A stretch of 64,000 nt of DNA from UBA1426 sp050953365 (lineage in GTDB: Bacteria > Bacillota > Clostridia > Peptostreptococcales > Anaerovoracaceae), in assembly GCA_050953365.1 (NCBI GenBank), contig JBMNMN010000006.1, forward strand, positions 112,776 to 176,775, written 5' to 3'. Made by a program: the position numbers and the translations under genes. The notes beneath the pieces are model-generated. The model was not told the DNA's origin. It made no database searches and worked only from the letters and a program-made list of their open reading frames with translations. Shown here piece after piece: positions 16,498 through 26,181 of the stretch; position 1 is the stretch's first letter, and every line of letters begins with the position of its first letter.

Positions 16498-17690
16498 GAA
16501 TTGTAAAATGAAGTTGAACTAATAAGGAATCCATAGTGACGATTTCTGTTGTAAAATAGTTTTTACGAGAAACAATTTCACAGAAAGGCGAATCACTATG
16601 GATCACTCACAGTTTACACCTAATCCGCGAAAAAATAAACATCTTTCTTTTAAAGAGCGCGTAAAAATCGAGTTATTGGCTGGTGAAGGCAAAACTGCTT
16701 ATGCCATCGCAAAACTGCTAAATCGGCCCATAAACACCATTACAAACGAACTAAGGCGTGGCACAGTGGAACAGATAAAGCAGGGCAAATTAGTAAAAAT
16801 CTACTACGCTGATGCCGGCCAGGCTAAATATGAGGCAAATCGCCGGAACACTGGTCGCAGGTACAAGCTGCTACAGTGCAGTGAGTTCGTAGGCTATGTT
16901 GAGAAGATGATGTTAGAGGAAGATTGGTCCGTGGACTCTGCCGTAGGTAGGGCTGCAGCAACGGGTAAATTCGATAAGATGCTTTGCACCAAGACCATCT
17001 ATAACTACATCGACTTGGGGCTCCTAAAGGTTAAGAATACTGACCTGCCACTAAAACTGAGGCGCAGCCCTAAAGGGGTTCGTATCAGGGCAAACAAGCG
17101 AAACCTCGGTGACAGTATTGAAAACCGGCCTTGTCATGTGGAAGATCGAGAAGAGTTTGGGCACTGGGAAATTGATACGGTAATAGGCTCAAAATCCAAG
17201 GAGGATGAAAGCTTATTGACCATTGTCGAACGAAAAACCAGAAACACATTGATTCGAAAGATTCCTGCCAAAACAGCAGAAGCGGTTATGCAGGAATTTG
17301 ACCAGATCAAAGACGAATTTGGCAGTCGGTTTCAAAAGGTCTTCAAAAGCCTTACTGCAGATAATGGATCTGAGTTCGCTGCTCTGTCAACCTTGAAGGA
17401 ACAGGGTGTAGGGGTATATTTTACACATCCTTACTCCGCATTCGAACGTGGTACCAATGAAAACCATAACGGCCTGATTAGGCGCTTCATACCCAAAGGT
17501 AAGAAGATTTCCGAATACAGCCAAGAGGCCATTGCACGAGTTGAAGAATGGATAAACGGCCTTCCAAGAAAGATCTTAGGCTATAAAACCCCAGAAGAAC
17601 TCTTCGATGAGGAACTCGATTTAATCTATGCTCTTTAACAACAGAGATTTGTCAAGGTACGGAGATTAGTTCAACTTGTTATTGCAATTC
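16498..17690 (+). mobile_element. IS30-family insertion sequence, apparently intact
   Basis: 1193 bp bounded by 26-bp terminal inverted repeats matching at 22 positions (16498-16523 and 17665-17690), both beginning GAATTG and sharing AAGTTGAACTAAT. One full transposase gene fills it. It separates metF from metH. Confidence 0.92.
16598..17638 (+). CDS. IS30-family transposase
   Basis: A 346-residue protein with an N-terminal helix-turn-helix (LSFKERVKIELLAGEGKTAY) and the IS30 DDE catalytic set: HWEIDTVIG, LTADNGSEF, and GTNENHNGLIRRFIPKG with the final Glu. Full length and uninterrupted, so probably functional. AGAAAGGCG precedes the start. Confidence 0.95.
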   Translation: MDHSQFTPNPRKNKHLSFKERVKIELLAGEGKTAYAIAKLLNRPINTITNELRRGTVEQIKQGKLVKIYYADAGQAKYEANRRNTGRRYKLLQCSEFVGYVEKMMLEEDWSVDSAVGRAAATGKFDKMLCTKTIYNYIDLGLLKVKNTDLPLKLRRSPKGVRIRANKRNLGDSIENRPCHVEDREEFGHWEIDTVIGSKSKEDESLLTIVERKTRNTLIRKIPAKTAEAVMQEFDQIKDEFGSRFQKVFKSLTADNGSEFAALSTLKEQGVGVYFTHPYSAFERGTNENHNGLIRRFIPKGKKISEYSQEAIARVEEWINGLPRKILGYKTPEELFDEELDLIYAL

Positions 17691-17880
17691 AGGTCTATTT
17701 TCTTTTACATATATCTAGCTCAATTATATCTGGTTCAATTTTCTTTTATTATTACTATTTAGTTCAATTTTCTTTTATTATCTAGGTCAATTTTCTTTTA
17801 TTTATCTGACTCTATTTTCTTTTATTATAACTATCCGGCTCTCTGGCTCGGTTTTATATTTATCTGACATAGCTGAATCA
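17691..17880. repeat. AT-rich low-complexity tract right of IS30
   Basis: Continuation of the TCTATTTTCTTTTA / GGTTCAATTTTC type sequence seen left of the IS. Confidence 0.75.
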
Positions 17881-17938
17881 ATGGGTTCTTCCAAGCAACA
17901 TTTCATCGTTCTCTGGATGGCTGGGACGTACGCCATAC

Positions 17939-17967
17939 TTGTATTAGGGCTCTGCATATGGTAGAAT
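17939..17967 (+). promoter_or_regulatory. Predicted metH promoter
   Basis: TTGTAT (17939-17944), 17 bases, TAGAAT (17962-17967) with a TGG extension. I see no SAM or cobalamin riboswitch between it and the gene (only about 20 bases). Confidence 0.6.
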
Positions 17968-17988
17968 TACACATTCGGAGGTTGTTTC

Positions 17989-20658
17989 ATGGATATACGT
18001 CAACGGTTAAATAATGGAATACTGGTTTTTGACGGAGCCCTAGGCACCATGCTGCAAAAGCGGGGATTGCCCACAGGGCAAATTCCGGAGCTTTTTAATT
18101 TTTCCCTTCCGGAGGTTTTAGAGGATATTTATCACCAGTATCTATCTGCAGGCAGCGATATCATATGCACGAATACTTTTGGAGCCAATCGGTTTAAAAT
18201 CGAGGGCTCCGGTTTTACAGTGGATGAAATTATTACCCACGCGGTAAAGCTGGCACGCGGGGCGGCGGACGCATTTACGCGAGATTGCCGGAATCGGATG
18301 GAATTCGGCAGCGGCTCCGGAACTGTCGCCGAACACGGCGAATATGACCACGGCAGCTGTGATAAAAAATACGTTGCGCTTTCTCTAGGTCCCATAGGAA
18401 AACTCATGGAACCTGCCGGAGATCTGGATTTTGAAGAGGCGTGCAGTGTATATCGCGAACAGCTGGAACCCGGAATCAAAGCCGGAGCCGACTTGATAAT
18501 AATTGAAACCCAGAGCGATCTCTATGAGTTGAAAGCGGCCATTGTGACTGCCAGAGAGCTGACAGACCTGCCACTGCTTTGCACGGTTACTTTCCAGGAG
18601 AACTGCAGAATGCTCATGGGGGCCGATCCTCTTACCGTTGTCACCACTCTGCAGGATCTGGGAATTGACGCCCTTGGTGTAAACTGTTCACTGGGGCCGA
18701 GCCAAATGGTTCCCATTGTTCGGGAACTGTTGAAATATTCCAGACTGCCTGTTATCGTCCAGCCTAATGCAGGTTTGCCGAAAATGGTGGATGGGCAGAC
18801 TGTTTATAATGTGGGCCCGATAGAATATGCAGATGTCATGGAACAGATGATTCGGGAAGGTGCGTCTGTGGTAGGAGGTTGCTGCGGTACGACCCCGGAA
18901 TACATTAAAGAACTGACAAATCGTATAAAGACAATAAACGATGAATACGACAAATATAACGTTTCTCGGCACGATCTGCATCGGGAATCAAATCGTAAAA
19001 AGACAATAGGCGATTCGTTCCAGAGGGCTAAATATAGGCAACCTTTCGTCTATACTGCGGCGAGTTCTGCCACGAAAACCGTTATTTTGGACGACCGGAT
19101 TCGGGTCATTGGTGAACGGATTAATCCCACGGGCAAGAAACTGCTGAAAGAGGCGCTAAAAGCCGGTGATTACACTTATGTTGAAAACGAAGCCATGCAG
19201 CAGGTGAAAGCCGGCGCGGAAATATTGGATGTCAATGTGGGAGTGCCCGGCATTGACGAGAAGGCGGTAATGTGCGAAGTGGTGCGCCGAGTCTCAGCGG
19301 TAACGGACGCTCCTCTGCAGATTGACAGCTCAGATCCGAAAGTGATCGAGGTGGCAGTGCGCCGATATAACGGGCGGCCTATCATAAATTCCGTTAATGG
19401 TAAACAGGAAGTAATGGATGCCATCTTCCCCATTGCAAAGAAATACGGAGCTTGTGTCATTGCTCTCACACTGGACGAAAAGGGCTTGCCGAAGGATGCG
19501 GACGAACGCATTGCCATTGCCGAACGCATTATTAATGAAGCGAAAAAATACGGCATCGGCAGGGAACGCATCATAGTGGACTGTCTTACTCTAACTGTTT
19601 CGGCGCAGCAACAGGCCGGAAGAGATACTTTGGAAGCTATTCGCCGGGTCAAAGCCCGCTTTGGCGTAAAGACCACTCTGGGAGTCAGCAATGTGTCTTT
19701 CGGATTGCCCAATCGGGCGCTGCTGAACCGTACATTTTTGGCTATGGCTCTCGAAGCGGGTCTTGATGCTCCTATTACGGATCCGTTGGCAGAAGAATAT
19801 ATGGATACGATTCGGGCTTTCGAAACCCTGGCCTGTAAAGATGTAGATTCCCGGGATTACATTGCCTGCTACGGGGGTACGGCTGATAAATCCGGAAGAG
19901 TTGCCGGTAAAGCCGATCAAGCCGTCGGTAAATGCCATGGGGCTGGTAAATCTGATGGGATCTCTGATAAAGAGAATTCAGCGATTAAATCAGATGAGAC
20001 CATTGATAAAACTGCCCCAAAGGAGATTTCGGCAAGTGATGCCCTCGCAGATATTATTCAAAACGGCTATGTGGACCGAGCTGCCGGGGCTACTCGAGAG
20101 TTGTTGAAGCATTATGCGCCGCTGGATATCGTGGAAACCGTTATTATTCCCGCTCTTGAGACAGTTGGCCGGGAATATGAGACAGGGGAGAAGTTTTTGC
20201 CTCAGCTCATCCAGTCAGCCGATGCCGTTAAGAATGCCTTTAACGTGCTGAAAGAGCAAATGTCTGCCGGCGGAGAAACCATCAGCTACGGCCGGATTCT
20301 TTTGGCCACTGTAAAAGGCGATATCCACGACATCGGTAAGAATATTGTGAAGGTGCTGCTGGAGAACTACGGTTATGAAGTGCTGGATCTTGGAAAAGAT
20401 ACAGATATACAGCTCATTGTTGATACGGTAAAACGTGAAAAAATACAGTTGGTGGGTTTATCCGCCCTGATGACAACCACCGTGGTGAACATGGAGGCTA
20501 CCATCCGCGCCCTGCGGGAGGCAGGGCTTCCCTGTAAAATAGCCGTGGGGGGAGCGGTGCTTAATGCGGAGTATGCTACCGACATCGGCGCTGATTTCTA
20601 CTGTAAGGATGCCATGGATGGGGTTCGGGTCGCAAACGGGGTCTTTAAAAAATCCTAG
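17989..20658 (+). CDS. metH: Cobalamin-dependent methionine synthase without reactivation domain
   Basis: An 889-residue protein with the homocysteine domain (residues about 1-310, zinc cysteines C298/C299 in GGCCGTTP), a pterin-binding domain (about 370-620, VIGERINPTGKK, DVNVGVPG), and a B12 cap and B12-binding domain (about 680-889) with GDIHDIGKN, His780 being the lower cobalt ligand. The C-terminal SAM reactivation domain of E. coli MetH is absent, as in many clostridial enzymes. A Lys/Asp/Ser-rich linker (about 635-678, with repeated DK and GK pairs) joins pterin and cap domains. GGAGG is 8 bases before ATG. It uses methyl-THF from MetF to make methionine. Confidence 0.95.
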   Translation: MDIRQRLNNGILVFDGALGTMLQKRGLPTGQIPELFNFSLPEVLEDIYHQYLSAGSDIICTNTFGANRFKIEGSGFTVDEIITHAVKLARGAADAFTRDCRNRMEFGSGSGTVAEHGEYDHGSCDKKYVALSLGPIGKLMEPAGDLDFEEACSVYREQLEPGIKAGADLIIIETQSDLYELKAAIVTARELTDLPLLCTVTFQENCRMLMGADPLTVVTTLQDLGIDALGVNCSLGPSQMVPIVRELLKYSRLPVIVQPNAGLPKMVDGQTVYNVGPIEYADVMEQMIREGASVVGGCCGTTPEYIKELTNRIKTINDEYDKYNVSRHDLHRESNRKKTIGDSFQRAKYRQPFVYTAASSATKTVILDDRIRVIGERINPTGKKLLKEALKAGDYTYVENEAMQQVKAGAEILDVNVGVPGIDEKAVMCEVVRRVSAVTDAPLQIDSSDPKVIEVAVRRYNGRPIINSVNGKQEVMDAIFPIAKKYGACVIALTLDEKGLPKDADERIAIAERIINEAKKYGIGRERIIVDCLTLTVSAQQQAGRDTLEAIRRVKARFGVKTTLGVSNVSFGLPNRALLNRTFLAMALEAGLDAPITDPLAEEYMDTIRAFETLACKDVDSRDYIACYGGTADKSGRVAGKADQAVGKCHGAGKSDGISDKENSAIKSDETIDKTAPKEISASDALADIIQNGYVDRAAGATRELLKHYAPLDIVETVIIPALETVGREYETGEKFLPQLIQSADAVKNAFNVLKEQMSAGGETISYGRILLATVKGDIHDIGKNIVKVLLENYGYEVLDLGKDTDIQLIVDTVKREKIQLVGLSALMTTTVVNMEATIRALREAGLPCKIAVGGAVLNAEYATDIGADFYCKDAMDGVRVANGVFKKS

Positions 20659-20786
20659 AAACCATTGAGAAAAAAATGTGGTAATACCTTGAAACAAAAA
20701 CGTTGACAAAAGGTCTAATAAAAAGGTGATCATCGTCCAACCATACACTGCACAGTTAAATCTGAAAGCCAAGGAGGAAACAAAGG

Positions 20787-21242
20787 ATGAACCGACCCGA
20801 TTGGGATGAGTATTTCATGCAGATGGCCGAAGTGGCCGAACAGCGTTCAACCTGCACCCGCCGCAGAGTGGGCGCCGTCATCGTAAAGGATAAACGGATC
20901 ATGGCCACGGGCTATAACGGTGTGCCCACGGGCATTCAGCATTGCGAAGAGCGGGGTTGTCTGCGCGAACAGCTGCAAGTTCCCTCCGGCCAGCGCCATG
21001 AACTTTGCCGCGGTCTTCATGCGGAGCAGAATGCGATTATTCAGGCGGCCTATCTTGGCCAGAGCATAGACGGTGGTACACTTTACTGCACAACCCAGCC
21101 CTGTGTGATCTGCGCCAAAATGATCATCAACGCCGGCATCAAGCGTATTGTCATCAAAGAGGGCTATCCCGACGAACTGGCGCTGGAGATGTTGAAAGAA
21201 GCAGGCTTAACAATCGAGGTTTTAGAAAGAGAGAAAAAATGA
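20787..21242 (+). CDS. comEB: dCMP deaminase (ComEB-type zinc deaminase)
   Basis: A 151-residue protein with the zinc deaminase motifs HAEQNAI (His ligand and catalytic Glu) and TTQPCVICAKMI (two Cys ligands), plus the ATGYNGVPTG segment typical of dCMP deaminases. It makes dUMP for thymidylate synthesis. AAGGAGG precedes ATG. Its stop overlaps the next start (ATGA), linking it to the envelope glycosyl-phosphate transferase gene. Confidence 0.93.
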   Translation: MNRPDWDEYFMQMAEVAEQRSTCTRRRVGAVIVKDKRIMATGYNGVPTGIQHCEERGCLREQLQVPSGQRHELCRGLHAEQNAIIQAAYLGQSIDGGTLYCTTQPCVICAKMIINAGIKRIVIKEGYPDELALEMLKEAGLTIEVLEREKK

Positions 21243-22366
21243 TATCCGCAATTACTGTGATTTTTTTCGTTGCAATGATCATTACGGTCGGTCTTACACC
21301 TTTGGCGATAAAAGTTGCACCGAAAATCGGAGCAGTTGACATCCCCAAGGACGACAGAAGGATGCACACGGAGACCATGCCGCGGTTTGGCGGCATAGCC
21401 ATTTATTTAGGAAGTATGGCTGCCCTTGCCTTGCTCTTGCCGGGCACCACCGACCAGCGGATGACGGGCATCGCCATCGGAGCTACTTTGATCCTCATTA
21501 TGGGCATCATTGACGATATTTACGGCTTACCCGCAAAAGTGAAGCTTGCGGGACAGATTATATGCGCCGGTATTTTGTTTGCAAATAATGTAAGAATTTC
21601 TTTTGTCAACGATCCCTTCGGGGATGGTCTTATCGAGTTTCCGTGGATCGTCAGTCTCTTAGTGACGATTCTCTGGATCGTGGGCATTACGAATACCATC
21701 AACCTCATCGATGGCCTGGATGGGCTGGCTGCAGGTGTTTCCTTTATTGCCACCGTCGCCATCGCCTATATTGCATATATACACGGGCGATATGAAGTTT
21801 GCATGGCATTTATGGCTTTGGCGGGGAGCTGTTTCGGATTCTTACCATGGAACTTTCATCCCGCCAAGATCTTCATGGGAGACGGAGGGGCCCTGTACCT
21901 GGGATTCATGATTGCGTCCATTTCCGTCATGAGCCCCATGAAGAGCGCTACGGTCATTGCCACAATTCTGCCGATTTTCGTGCTGGCTTTGCCCATTTTG
22001 GATACGGCTTTGGCAATTTTACGGCGGTTGAAGAACGGCAGGCCGATTATGGAAGCGGACAAAGGCCACCTGCACCACCGGATTATGAACGTAGGGATGG
22101 GGCAGAAGCGGACGGTGTTGACACTCTACTGCATCAGCGGGATCATGGGGGTGGCGGCTATTCTTATCAGCCGCGATCTATTTATTGATGCGCTGCTTCT
22201 GATCGCCATTGCCGTTACGCTGATTTACGTGTTCATGAAGGACCAGGGCTTCGGCAAGCCTTTCAACGGAAAGGCTGGGAAAATGGCGGTGGCTGATGAA
22301 GTCACTAATGAAGCCGCTGAAAATGATGGAAGGGACAAGCCTGAGGAAGTCGGGGAGAAAGAGTAG
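21239..22366 (+). CDS. tagO: Undecaprenyl-phosphate GlcNAc-1-phosphate transferase (TagO/WecA type)
   Basis: A 375-residue polytopic membrane protein starting at ATG 21239. Motifs PRFGGIAIYLG, GIIDDIYGLPAK, TNTINLIDGLDGLAAG, FMGDGGALYLGF and the cytosolic KGHLHHR loop define the polyprenyl-phosphate N-acetylhexosamine-1-phosphate transferase family. It starts lipid-linked synthesis of teichoic-acid-like or other surface polymers. The charged C-terminal tail (NEAAENDGRDKPEEVGE) is non-conserved. Translationally coupled to the deaminase; wecB follows after 36 bases containing an AGAAG purine run. Confidence 0.93.
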   Translation: MISAITVIFFVAMIITVGLTPLAIKVAPKIGAVDIPKDDRRMHTETMPRFGGIAIYLGSMAALALLLPGTTDQRMTGIAIGATLILIMGIIDDIYGLPAKVKLAGQIICAGILFANNVRISFVNDPFGDGLIEFPWIVSLLVTILWIVGITNTINLIDGLDGLAAGVSFIATVAIAYIAYIHGRYEVCMAFMALAGSCFGFLPWNFHPAKIFMGDGGALYLGFMIASISVMSPMKSATVIATILPIFVLALPILDTALAILRRLKNGRPIMEADKGHLHHRIMNVGMGQKRTVLTLYCISGIMGVAAILISRDLFIDALLLIAIAVTLIYVFMKDQGFGKPFNGKAGKMAVADEVTNEAAENDGRDKPEEVGEKE

Positions 22367-22402
22367 AAAAAGAGAAGAAGAGAAGAAGAGGATACGATAG
22401 AG

Positions 22403-23506
22403 ATGAAGATATTGACGGTGTTTGGAACCAGGCCGGAGGCCATTAAAATGGCTCCGCTGGTTCGGCAGTTGGAAAAGGAGCCCGAGCTGGAATCCGTGGT
22501 TTGCGTCACCGCCCAACATAGGGAAATGTTGGACCAGGTTCTTGAGCTCTTCGAGCTCGTACCTGATTATGACCTTAACGTTATGAAACCGAACCAGAGC
22601 GTCAGCCAGATCAGCACCAACGTGCTTCTCGGAATGGAGAAGGTGCTGTCGGAGGTGCAGCCTGACATAGTTTTGGTTCACGGCGATACAACCACTACCT
22701 TTGCTTCTGCTCTGGCTGCGTTTTATCAGAAAGTGCCTGTAGGCCATGTGGAGGCAGGGCTTAGGACCTACGATAAATACTCGCCTTATCCGGAGGAGAT
22801 GAACCGGGTGCTTACGGGTCATATCGCAGAGCTGCATTTTGCTCCGACGGAGCGCAACCGTCAGAACTTGCTGGCAGAGGGTATAGCCGACGAGAAAATC
22901 TTTATTACCGGCAACACCGTTATTGACGCTTTGCTCACAGTTGCAAAAAAGCCTTATGAATTTGAGGACGAGACTCTTTCCCAAATCGACTTTGATGGCC
23001 GCAGAGTCATTACAGTTACCTGCCATCGCCGGGAAAACCTGGGAGAGAACATGGTAAACATTTTCAGCGCGATTCGGGACATTGCCCGGGAATTTGACGA
23101 TGTGGAAATCGTCTATCCGGTCCACTTGAATCCTAAGGTTCGGGCGGCGGCGGACGAAGTTCTGGGCAATACGGAGCGAGTGCACCTGATTCAGCCCCTT
23201 CATTACCAGCCCTTCGTCAATCTGATGGCGAAGTCCTACTTCATCATAACCGATTCCGGCGGCATGCAGGAGGAGGCCCCTTCCCTGGGAAAACCCGTAT
23301 TGGTCGTTAGGAAGGAAACGGAGAGGCCCGAGGCCGTGGAAGCGGGCACTGTCAAGTTAGCAGGCGTGGAGCGGGAGAATATTTATGCCTTGGCAAAAGA
23401 GCTTTTGACGGACCAAAACGCCTATGAAGCCATGGCAAAGGCTGTGAATCCTTACGGCGACGGTAAGGCCTGCGAAAGAATCGTAAGCATATTAAAGAAC
23501 CTGTAG
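22403..23506 (+). CDS. wecB: UDP-N-acetylglucosamine 2-epimerase (non-hydrolysing)
   Basis: A 367-residue protein with GTRPEAIKMAPLV, VHGDTTTTFA, VGHVEAGLRT, TCHRRENLGENM and TDSGGMQEEAPSLGKP, all standard WecB/MnaA motifs. It converts UDP-GlcNAc to UDP-ManNAc for cell-wall polymers, consistent with the adjoining TagO-type gene. Its last codons form the first copy of a 38-bp tandem repeat that continues past the stop. Confidence 0.96.
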   Translation: MKILTVFGTRPEAIKMAPLVRQLEKEPELESVVCVTAQHREMLDQVLELFELVPDYDLNVMKPNQSVSQISTNVLLGMEKVLSEVQPDIVLVHGDTTTTFASALAAFYQKVPVGHVEAGLRTYDKYSPYPEEMNRVLTGHIAELHFAPTERNRQNLLAEGIADEKIFITGNTVIDALLTVAKKPYEFEDETLSQIDFDGRRVITVTCHRRENLGENMVNIFSAIRDIAREFDDVEIVYPVHLNPKVRAAADEVLGNTERVHLIQPLHYQPFVNLMAKSYFIITDSGGMQEEAPSLGKPVLVVRKETERPEAVEAGTVKLAGVERENIYALAKELLTDQNAYEAMAKAVNPYGDGKACERIVSILKNL

Positions 23507-23600
23507 ACAAATACAATTTCAGTAGCATATTTAAGAACTTGTGAACAATTACAATTTCAGTTGCATATTTAAGAACTTGTGAACAATTACAATTTCAGTT
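23487..23600. repeat. 38-bp tandem repeat, three copies, starting inside wecB
   Basis: Units at 23487, 23525 and 23563 (GCATATTTAAGAACTTGTGA plus about 18 more). The first copy contains the last codons and stop of wecB, the other two lie downstream. Confidence 0.9.
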
Positions 23601-23617
23601 GGCGGTTTTAGCAGGAT

Positions 23618-23765
23618 GTGCAAAATTTCAATTAATGCATGGCAGAACAACGCAGAAATTACATATTTTAACAAAACATCCTGCATTAATTGAAAAATTG
23701 CACAGTTTTCGGCAAAAAATAGGGCCATTTAATTTAATAATAATGCATTAATTGAAATTTTGCAC
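23618..23765. repeat. Three copies of a 22-bp element, one direct and two inverted
   Basis: A 22-bp word starting GTGCAAAATTTCAATTAA at 23618-23639 is repeated inverted at 23682-23703 and 23744-23765. The first and second copies form a long stem extended by GGATG/CATCC. From about 23766 to 23900 a second inverted pair flanks a G-rich stretch. No gene. Confidence 0.75.
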
Positions 23766-23942
23766 AGTCCCGTTGGCGGTGGCAGGGGGGCGGCCTCCTG
23801 CCACCGACTACCAATGCAGGGGGCGGCAAACGAAGTGCCCCTGCCGCCACAACTTGCCGCTAAGAAACCTTGTGGTGTGAAGGCGGCCGCAACAAAATAC
23901 TAAATTGCGACCGACAGACTGACAGAAGAGGAAGATACTTGA

Positions 23943-25361
23943 TTGGATAACAAACTGAATAAGAAGCAAGAGACAGAACAGCCTTCTCTAAAACCGGCTG
24001 AGCAGCCGGTAGTAATAGAAACAAAATCTCTATATAGAACCCTGAGGCGGATAGCGCTGCCCATTGCATTGCAAAGCCTCATCGCCTCTTCCCTCAACTT
24101 GATTGACACCCTCATGGTGGGAAGTTTGGGGGAGGTGGAATTGGCTTCCGTTGGGCTGTCCACCCAACTTTTCTTTATTCATTGGGGTGTGCTGTTCGGA
24201 TTTTCCAGCGGCGCCGCTGCCTTTATGTCGCAATTTTGGGGAGTGGAGGATCTGCCGAATATACGAAAAGTACTTGGCTTTGTGGTTACTTTCTGCTTCG
24301 GAATCGGCATGATCTTTTTCATTGCAGCCACTTTCTTTCCCGAAATGGTGCTGCGTTTATTTACCGATATTCCTGAGGCGGTGGAACTGGGGAGTAAGTT
24401 CCTTCGTAGATTTGCTTTCTGCTTCCTCACTGTTTCTATTACCGTACCCTGCACCGCGGCTCTGCGCTCCACACAGCAGACCAAGATTCCGCTATACATA
24501 AGCGTGGTGGTTTTCTCCACAAACACACTGCTGGCGTATCTTTTGATTTTCGGAAAGTTCGGGCTGCCTGCAATGGGAGTTATGGGCGCGGCAACGGCAA
24601 TCCTTACGGCGAGAATTCTGGAACTAGCGCTGGTTCTTTTCGTGGTCTTCGGACGAAAGAATATACTTGCGGGGCCGATAAAGGAGTTCTTCTCCTGGCG
24701 TAAGATTCTGGTAGTCAAGGTGTTGACCAGCGCTCTTCCCGTTACCGTAAATGAGACCATGTGGAGCCTTGGAATGGCCACATACAATGCTTTTTACGGC
24801 AGGATGGGCATCACGGAATACGCAGCCATACAGGCCAGCAACACCATCAATCAGCTGTTCATCCTGGCGATTTTCAGCTTGGGAGATGCTCTGTTGATTT
24901 TGGTAGGCCAAAGGATCGGCCGGGGAGAGATGGACTACGCCTTTGCGTTGGCAAAACGATTGCTTCGAATCGGCATCATAGTAGGTCTCATCTCCGGAGG
25001 ACTTTTATTTATTACATCCCGCTTTATCGTGGTTCTCTTCAACTTCACCGATGAGGGACGGTATTACATGCTCTGGATTTTAGCCATTTACGGTTGCATG
25101 ATGTGGCTCAAAGTGTACGGCGGTCTGAATATCGTCGGAACCCTGCGTTGCGGCGGTGACACTAAATTTGCCATGTTTGTGGAGGTGGGCTGCGTCTGGG
25201 GTATCGGCGTGCCTCTGGTATTCTTTGGCGTATTCTTTACGGATCTGCCCGTTTATTTAATCGTCATGATGGCCCAGGCGGAAGAAGTAGGGAAGAGCCT
25301 TTTCTGCCGCCGTCGTTTCTATTCCAGGAAATGGCTCAACAACCTGATTCATGATATCTAA
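23943..25361 (+). CDS. MATE-family multidrug/sodium efflux transporter
   Basis: A 472-residue protein with about 12 hydrophobic spans in two similar halves; IALPIALQSLIASSLNLIDT, MVGSLGEVELASVGL and NTINQLFILAIFSLGDALLILVG-type segments are MATE hallmarks. It starts at TTG 23943 with an AGAGGAAG site about 11 bases upstream. The first 25 residues are hydrophilic. It likely exports cationic compounds using a sodium or proton gradient. It stands alone and is followed by a strong terminator. Confidence 0.9.
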   Translation: MDNKLNKKQETEQPSLKPAEQPVVIETKSLYRTLRRIALPIALQSLIASSLNLIDTLMVGSLGEVELASVGLSTQLFFIHWGVLFGFSSGAAAFMSQFWGVEDLPNIRKVLGFVVTFCFGIGMIFFIAATFFPEMVLRLFTDIPEAVELGSKFLRRFAFCFLTVSITVPCTAALRSTQQTKIPLYISVVVFSTNTLLAYLLIFGKFGLPAMGVMGAATAILTARILELALVLFVVFGRKNILAGPIKEFFSWRKILVVKVLTSALPVTVNETMWSLGMATYNAFYGRMGITEYAAIQASNTINQLFILAIFSLGDALLILVGQRIGRGEMDYAFALAKRLLRIGIIVGLISGGLLFITSRFIVVLFNFTDEGRYYMLWILAIYGCMMWLKVYGGLNIVGTLRCGGDTKFAMFVEVGCVWGIGVPLVFFGVFFTDLPVYLIVMMAQAEEVGKSLFCRRRFYSRKWLNNLIHDI

Positions 25362-25439
25362 TTTTTCAAATTTTAATCGGGTGGATAAATAAAAATACTA
25401 TTCATGGATCATTGCATAATATAATAGATTATCATTAAG

Positions 25440-25467
25440 CACACATGGAAAAACATGTGTGTTTTTT
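25440..25467 (+). terminator. Rho-independent terminator after the MATE gene
   Basis: Perfect 8-bp stem CACACATG / CATGTGTG around GAAAAA, followed by six Ts. Confidence 0.9.
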
Positions 25468-25591
25468 GTTTGCAGGCCGAAAATTAGCCGTTAGCAGACA
25501 GGCTGCAGGCGGGCAGCATATATATATGAAGGCTTTAGCATTTCCAATAATTTGAAGGGGATAATTATATGAAACAAATTCCCTCAAAGCC

Positions 25592-25620
25592 TTTACTAAC
25601 AACCAAAAAAGTCATATAAT
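25592..25620 (+). promoter_or_regulatory. Candidate V-type ATPase operon promoter
   Basis: TTTACT (25592-25597), 17 bases, TATAAT (25615-25620), about 250 bases before the first ATPase gene. An inverted repeat (TTTGAAGGGGA near 25550 and TCCCTCAAA near 25580) lies just upstream. No other strong promoter is evident in 25468-25869. Confidence 0.45.
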
Positions 25621-25869
25621 AAAACAAATCAAAAATTTCACGAATAGTCATGCATTACTGAAAACTTATAGTAATCCTCAATAATTTAACTCATTACTTT
25701 CGAGGTTAGACATAAATTCGAGATTCGACATATATCCGTTGTCTATAGTTTTATTTTGCACAGTGAAATTTCAATTTGCTTGTTGTATGTCCGGGATATG
25801 TTGAAATCATTTGGGCGTTCTCCGCCTGTAAAAGAGCCATAAAATATTTAAGGAACAGGGGGCGAGATT

Positions 25870-26181
25870 GTGGCGATCGAGCAGATTAGACAAATCAAAG
25901 AGGCAGAAGAGCAAGCCGAGCAGATCCGCAAGAATAGCATGGCCGAGGCTAAGCAGATGATAGCCGATGCGGAGCGTCAGGCTGAGCAGTTGCTGGAAGA
26001 AGCGCAACGCCAAGCGGAAGAGGACTACAAAAAAGCCATCCAAACTGCCCAGCAGGATGCTGAAAGCAGCTTCGACAGCATCATTGAGCGGGCCAGGGAA
26101 GAATGCGATCATCACATAGCGCTTGCAGAGAAAAACATGGATCAAGCGATTTCCATTATCATCGGAAAGGTAGTGAGGTAA
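25870..26181 (+). CDS. ntpF: V-type ATPase peripheral-stalk subunit G/H
   Basis: A 103-residue, almost wholly helical, charged protein (EAEEQAEQIRKNSMAEAKQM and similar heptads) from GTG 25870, with AGGGGG 7 bases upstream. It is first in an operon with the gene order ntpFIKECGABD, the same as in Enterococcus hirae. It forms the coiled-coil stator stalk with subunit E. Its stop is immediately followed by the next GTG. Confidence 0.88.
   Translation: MAIEQIRQIKEAEEQAEQIRKNSMAEAKQMIADAERQAEQLLEEAQRQAEEDYKKAIQTAQQDAESSFDSIIERAREECDHHIALAEKNMDQAISIIIGKVVR

Noticed and set aside
17881..17988. SAM or cobalamin riboswitch before metH
   Set aside because: No conserved riboswitch core is visible; the predicted promoter leaves only about 20 bases of leader.
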